From contig JADGIF010000288.1 in the NCBI GenBank assembly GCA_018985225.1, positions 1-11,632 of the forward strand: a stretch of DNA of 11,632 nt, read 5' to 3'. The notes under the pieces are model-generated. The model saw only the letters and a program-made list of their open reading frames with translations, searched no databases and was not told the origin of the DNA. This DNA comes from Amoeboradix gromovi (lineage: Eukaryota; Sanchytriomycota; Sanchytriomycetes; Sanchytriales; Sanchytriaceae). The translations under genes and the position numbers were made by a program. Of this stretch, positions 8,591 through 11,632 are shown piece after piece. The first letter of the stretch is position 1; the number at the start of each line of letters is the position of its first letter.

Positions 8591-8620
8591 GGGACATCAA
8601 ATATAAAAACTGGACTAACT
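8591..8620 (+). repeat. Left terminal inverted repeat
   Basis: A 30-bp repeat starting GGGACATCAAATATAAAAAC. It differs from its partner at three positions (7, 10 and 22 from the tip), all transitions. The same tip, with a single difference in 30, ends the fragment at 133-162. Confidence 0.75.
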
Positions 8621-8727
8621 TTCTGTAACAATTTGGAACATTACTTCAGCTTTATTAATTCTACGGATTCAAGAGGCGAGTGGACATTCAGCTAGTTGCG
8701 GAGTTGACGAGTATAAAGGAAAAATAA

Positions 8728-9048
8728 ATATTCTGTACAGCTATTCTCTTACTCTTTCATACATCAGTAAATCAAAGAAATGTAGTGTCTGTAAAAACTA
8801 GAATAGATAAGAGTAATGATGTTAGTATAACATTACAAAATGACTCTAGAAAAGAGTACCGTCTAAGAAAATGCACCTCTTGCTTAGATGCTCAAAGACC
8901 TCATATATTTCAACGAGATGCAGGGTCTTCTAGTTTTATTTTGAAGAGGGCATTGAAAGTAATGAAAGAAAATTGGTATAATAGAAGATCTTTTATAAAT
9001 GATAGCATTTCTTCCGTATGGGGCACCATTAAAAACGAGTTAGTCTAG
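8728..9048 (+). pseudogene. ATG-less open frame inside the element
   Basis: The frame is open for 106 codons from just after a TAA (8725-8727) to a TAG that lies within the right terminal repeat (9046-9048). It contains no ATG before a Met late in the frame, and the only early candidate is a GTG, so it is not a normal eukaryotic gene as it stands. The translation is charged, with a C-x2-C pair (RKCTSC) in the middle; I recognise no transposase motif. It could be a fragment of an element-encoded protein, an exon needing an upstream splice, or chance. The first codons align in frame with the copy at the window start (Phe-Cys kept, a 3-base gap), weakly favouring a coding past. Confidence 0.25.
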
Positions 9049-9067
9049 TTTTTATATCTGGTGTCCC
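9038..9067 (-). repeat. Right terminal inverted repeat
   Basis: A 30-bp repeat, inverted relative to 8591-8620. Its tip lies only 43 bp before the DOM34 start codon, and where it meets the flank it forms CCAAT at 9066-9070, so the insertion contributes two bases of a possible CCAAT box. Confidence 0.75.
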
Positions 9068-9110
9068 AATTGTCTTACGCACTTCAAACAGGGACTTCCG
9101 GTTAATTATC

Positions 9111-10244
9111 ATGAGATTACTGTCTAAAAGAATAAGTAAACATTCCGATGGAGCAATGCATCTAATACCAGAAGATGCAGAAGACATCTGGGTAATCTAC
9201 AATGTTGTAGTTAGTGGTGATAGAATAAGGTCTACCACATTTCGTAAAATTCAAAATGAAAGTTCAACTGGCAGTATAAAAAGTGAGAAAAAGCGCATAA
9301 CTTTAAGCGTTACAGTTCAAGAAACAACCTATGATGGTTATGCAAACGTGGTTCATATCAAGGGACTAGTTTGCGAGGAAAGCAAATTTGTAAAAATGAA
9401 TCAGTCTCATACTTTGGATATTGTATTAAACCAGAAGTTTTGGGTTTCCAAGGATGATTGGGACATAATAAATTTAAGAAGGATTGAAGAGTCATGCGAT
9501 ATTACAAAAAAAGCCGAAGTTGGGGCTATAGTCTTTCAGGAGGGCCTTGCACATATTTGTTTAATTACTAGTACAATAACTATCCCGCTGCAAAAGATTG
9601 AAGCTACTGTGTCTAAGAAACGTATTGGATCCTCGCAACATAAACATTCACTCGACAAGTTCCTTAAAAATGTGCTGGAAGCAATGTTAAGACATTTCAG
9701 GTTTGACAAGCTCCAAGCAGTTATTCTGGCATCACCAGGATTCGTAAAAGACACTTTATATCAGATGATAATGAAGCATGCTGTTACTGAGAATGATAAA
9801 GATTTGCTTGAATTTAAAGATAAGTTCTTAATACTTCACGGAAGCAGTGGTCACTTTCAGTCTTTACAAGACCTATTAGTGAATCCTGCCGTGCAAGAGA
9901 AATTAAAAGCAACAAAATGTTTGCAGCAAATCCGAGAAATGCAGCGTTTCTATGATATACTTGGCAAAGATAGCGGCAAAGCGTGGTACGGGTATGATCA
10001 TGTGCAGCGTGCTTTAAACTCTGGTGCAATTGAAACTCTTTTAGTGAGCGATGAACTGTTTAGAAGCCCTGATGTTAAGATACGTAATAGATACATTAGA
10101 TTGACAGAGGACGTAGAGCAAGTCGGCGGAAAGGTATATATAATATCAACAATGCACGTTACAGGTGAGCAATTGAGAGATTTGACCGGTGTCGCAGCTA
10201 TTTTGATGTTTCCATTGGAAGAGCTAGAGAATGAAGAAGATTAA
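9111..10244 (+). CDS. DOM34: DOM34/pelota ribosome-rescue factor
   Basis: eRF1-like factor that, with the GTPase Hbs1, binds the empty A site of stalled ribosomes and splits them with ABCE1/Rli1 (no-go and non-stop decay). The 377 residues follow the family order: an Sm-like N-terminal domain (about 1-130, starting MRLLSKRISK as in pelota proteins), a central domain (about 135-265), and a C-terminal domain (about 270-371). Family hallmarks seen are ASPGFVKD at 207-214 and HGSSGHFQSL at 243-252. The GGQ motif of true release factors is absent, as expected, so it should not hydrolyse peptidyl-tRNA. The start matches the usual family start exactly. Length is close to yeast Dom34 (386). It lies 43 bp downstream of a transposon-like element and is convergent with the LRR gene. 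No intron is visible. Confidence 0.97.
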   Translation: MRLLSKRISKHSDGAMHLIPEDAEDIWVIYNVVVSGDRIRSTTFRKIQNESSTGSIKSEKKRITLSVTVQETTYDGYANVVHIKGLVCEESKFVKMNQSHTLDIVLNQKFWVSKDDWDIINLRRIEESCDITKKAEVGAIVFQEGLAHICLITSTITIPLQKIEATVSKKRIGSSQHKHSLDKFLKNVLEAMLRHFRFDKLQAVILASPGFVKDTLYQMIMKHAVTENDKDLLEFKDKFLILHGSSGHFQSLQDLLVNPAVQEKLKATKCLQQIREMQRFYDILGKDSGKAWYGYDHVQRALNSGAIETLLVSDELFRSPDVKIRNRYIRLTEDVEQVGGKVYIISTMHVTGEQLRDLTGVAAILMFPLEELENEED

Positions 10245-10278
10245 TTCTCCCTAAATAAACTGCTTGAGCTCATGTTAT
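10245..10278. terminator. Shared 34-bp 3' region, DOM34/LRR gene
   Basis: AATAAA on + at 10254-10259 lies nine bases past the DOM34 stop. On the - strand, AATAAA (TTTATT at 10278-10283) overlaps the TAA stop codon of the LRR gene itself. As at the other two convergent junctions, the 3' ends of the two messages should overlap. Confidence 0.6.
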
Positions 10279-11481
10279 TTATTTAATAAGCTGATCTGCT
10301 TCTTCGTTATTGCCGTCTAGTAATTCAAAATCACGATGAGTGATAGTCTGTTCTTTGTGAGCATACCTAAAAGCAACGTATCCCAGTGCTATAATAGCAA
10401 TTCCAATCACAGCTATGATGCTTATTATTCCTGCTTTTGAATGTCTTATGTCTTTGAAAGAATGTGATGGAACTGGTGGAGGTAAGTCAGGATATGGTTC
10501 CTGTGTTATTCCTGGTTGATAATCATCTGATACTGTTTTACTTACACCCACAGATGTAGCTGTAACTGTAGATTGCCCAACTGTGTTAGGCAAGGAATAT
10601 GCACTATATAATCCAATTTTTTTGCATTTTGCCAATGCGACATCATCAAAATGTTCTAATAGTGGATTGTATGATATATCGCAATAATTTAGTCCAGATG
10701 CATCGCTTAAAACAACGTTTGTAATGTAGTTGTGATTTAGTGCAAGGTAAACAGGCTTGTTAAGCTGAACAGTTCCAGTAAAGCGATTCCCTTTTGCGTT
10801 TCCTAAAGCTAAATATTTCATTGTGTCTGGGAATGGTGATGGTACATCCCCATATAGTCTGTTACCAGATATATACAACACCCACATCTTTGAAGGAATA
10901 ATTGCTGGTATTTTCCCGGTTACCAGGTTTGCCCAAATACTAAATATTTCTAGTTCTTCATTAAATTCTGGAGGAAAAGGCCCACTAAGCTTATTTGAAG
11001 GCGCCTGAAATGCTTTCAATTCTGCAGGAAAAGGGTATGGTATGTTGCCTGTGAGCTTATTGAAATTTAAGACGATCTCCACTAGCTCAGTAGGTAAGGG
11101 ACTTGGAATTGTACCATTCAATGAATTAGAATCTGCGTAAAAGTATTGTAGACTATCTGGAAGAACAGGGATATTACCCTGAATGTCGTTTTTATGTCCG
11201 TTCTCAGCACCTAAAAACAGCCTTTCTATAGCATCTGGAATAGCGTCACCCAGAATTTCACCATCTAAGTTTTTCCCAGACCAGTTAATTACTGCAACTC
11301 TGTCATCTCTACATTGTATACCTGTGGAGAAACAACAATCTAGCAGTATCTCCTTCATCAGTTCTGGTTGTTTAGCATCCATGTGTAAACCCAAAGCTAA
11401 CTTTTCCACTTTGGGGCAATCGTCAGACATGCCTATAGCTACTGATAGAAAAAAGAAACTTAGAGAAACAACTCTCTGCAT
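10279..11481 (-). CDS. Secreted/membrane LRR protein, plant receptor-like type
   Basis: A 400-residue type I membrane protein by layout. A signal peptide (residues 1 to about 17, hydrophobic core VVSLSFFFLSVAIG) leads into a Cys-containing N-cap (C22, C49, C50, C57) reading LLDCCFSTGIQCRDDRVAVI, very like the LRRNT_2 cap of plant receptor-like proteins. Leucine-rich repeats follow at about 104-237, with the plant-type core NxLxGxIP; most repeats are 21-22 residues and begin IPxPxP. After weaker repeats come a Ser/Thr/Pro-rich stalk, one membrane helix (about 349-371) and a cytoplasmic tail of about 28 residues with no kinase domain. A role in cell-surface recognition or adhesion is only an inference. 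ATG 11479-11481 is chosen; the frame extends upstream only to a TTG. I give no gene symbol because such proteins lack clear orthologues. Confidence 0.85.
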   Translation of the reverse strand: MQRVVSLSFFFLSVAIGMSDDCPKVEKLALGLHMDAKQPELMKEILLDCCFSTGIQCRDDRVAVINWSGKNLDGEILGDAIPDAIERLFLGAENGHKNDIQGNIPVLPDSLQYFYADSNSLNGTIPSPLPTELVEIVLNFNKLTGNIPYPFPAELKAFQAPSNKLSGPFPPEFNEELEIFSIWANLVTGKIPAIIPSKMWVLYISGNRLYGDVPSPFPDTMKYLALGNAKGNRFTGTVQLNKPVYLALNHNYITNVVLSDASGLNYCDISYNPLLEHFDDVALAKCKKIGLYSAYSLPNTVGQSTVTATSVGVSKTVSDDYQPGITQEPYPDLPPPVPSHSFKDIRHSKAGIISIIAVIGIAIIALGYVAFRYAHKEQTITHRDFELLDGNNEEADQLIK

Positions 11482-11632
11482 GCTGAGACGCGTCTCGGTC
11501 AAATTTATTCAAAAGAAAGCTCATGTGATTGGATGCAATTAGAATCGCTTCGAAGATTCCAATAAAGTCAGCTAGAATTCTGTCAAAAAAATTTACTTAT
11601 GGGAAAAATGTAAACAGACTCTGGTCTGAAAT
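11482..11632. promoter_or_regulatory. Upstream region of the LRR gene
   Basis: 151 bp up to the window edge with no supported ORF. On the - strand a CCAAT pentamer lies at 11528-11532, about 47 bp before the ATG, and A/T-rich tracts lie near 11580-11612. These fit a fungal promoter but are weak evidence on their own. Confidence 0.3.

Larger units (their letters stand above)
8591..9067. mobile_element. 477-bp transposon-like element with 30-bp inverted repeats
   Basis: The left end, 8591-8620, and the reverse complement of the right end, 9038-9067, agree at 27 of 30 bases, both tipped GGGACA. The three flanking bases are AAT on each side (8588-8590 and 9068-9070), consistent with a 3-bp target duplication. 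The inner 94 bp next to the left repeat are shared with the fragment at the window start, so this is a multi-copy family. Each repeat holds ATATAAAAAC, a TATA-like motif pointing inward. A 3-bp duplication and GGG tips recall PIF/Harbinger-type elements and their MITEs, but no transposase is recognisable, so the superfamily stays open. The size suits a non-autonomous element or an internally deleted copy. Confidence 0.7.

Noticed and set aside
162-8591. The whole 8.4-kb block as one giant transposon
   Set aside because: The tips of the two repeats face inward toward the genes, so the element bodies lie outside the block.
8785-9048. An ordinary 87-residue gene starting at 8785
   Set aside because: The start is GTG, an ATG-TAG lies just upstream in another frame, and the stop is in a transposon terminal repeat. 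Kept only as a possible remnant.
9814-10029. Antisense ORF over DOM34 and similar small ORFs over RAD50, the deubiquitinase and the LRR gene
   Set aside because: They lie entirely within well-supported genes, show no family features and look like reading-frame shadows.
11482-11502. TTG start at 11502 for the LRR protein
   Set aside because: The ATG at 11481 lies directly before the hydrophobic signal peptide core; the seven extra residues are polar and lack an ATG.
1-11632. tRNA, rRNA or CRISPR arrays
   Set aside because: No cloverleaf with A and B boxes, no rRNA-like stretch and no regularly spaced direct repeats were seen.

Overview
The window looks like nuclear DNA of a small-genome eukaryote, most likely an early-diverging fungus; a chytrid-like source is my best guess, not something shown. 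The genes are eukaryotic families (RAD50, DOM34/pelota, a Doa4/USP8-type deubiquitinase, a TMEM135-like membrane protein, and a plant-style LRR membrane protein). They appear intronless, start at ATG, use TAA or TAG stops, and sit in AT-rich DNA with AATAAA signals just after the stops. There are no ribosome binding sites and no operons.

Layout. 1-162: the terminal part of a repetitive element whose body lies off the left edge. 163-675: non-coding DNA with a possible 5' UTR intron. 676-1197 (+): an unrecognised protein with four membrane segments. 1249-2580 (-): TMEM135-like protein. 2619-6341 (+): RAD50. 6376-8457 (-): rhodanese-plus-USP deubiquitinase. 8458-9110: intergenic region mostly filled by a 477-bp element (8591-9067) with 30-bp terminal inverted repeats and a possible AAT target duplication. 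9111-10244 (+): DOM34. 10279-11481 (-): LRR membrane protein with a signal peptide. 11482-11632: its upstream region.

The six genes strictly alternate in strand. That gives three convergent pairs separated by only 34-51 bp and two divergent pairs, one separated by just 38 bp (TMEM135-like/RAD50). All six genes have AATAAA within about 25 nt of the stop codon or overlapping it, so 3' UTRs must be very short and convergent transcripts probably overlap.

Functionally the genes are unrelated: DNA double-strand-break repair (RAD50), ribosome rescue (DOM34), ubiquitin recycling at endosomes (the USP), and organelle or surface membrane proteins. The most interesting structure is the transposon-like repeat. 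One copy sits in the DOM34/USP promoter region, and a 94% identical piece lies inverted 8.4 kb away at the window start. I did not find a convincing new multi-gene system.
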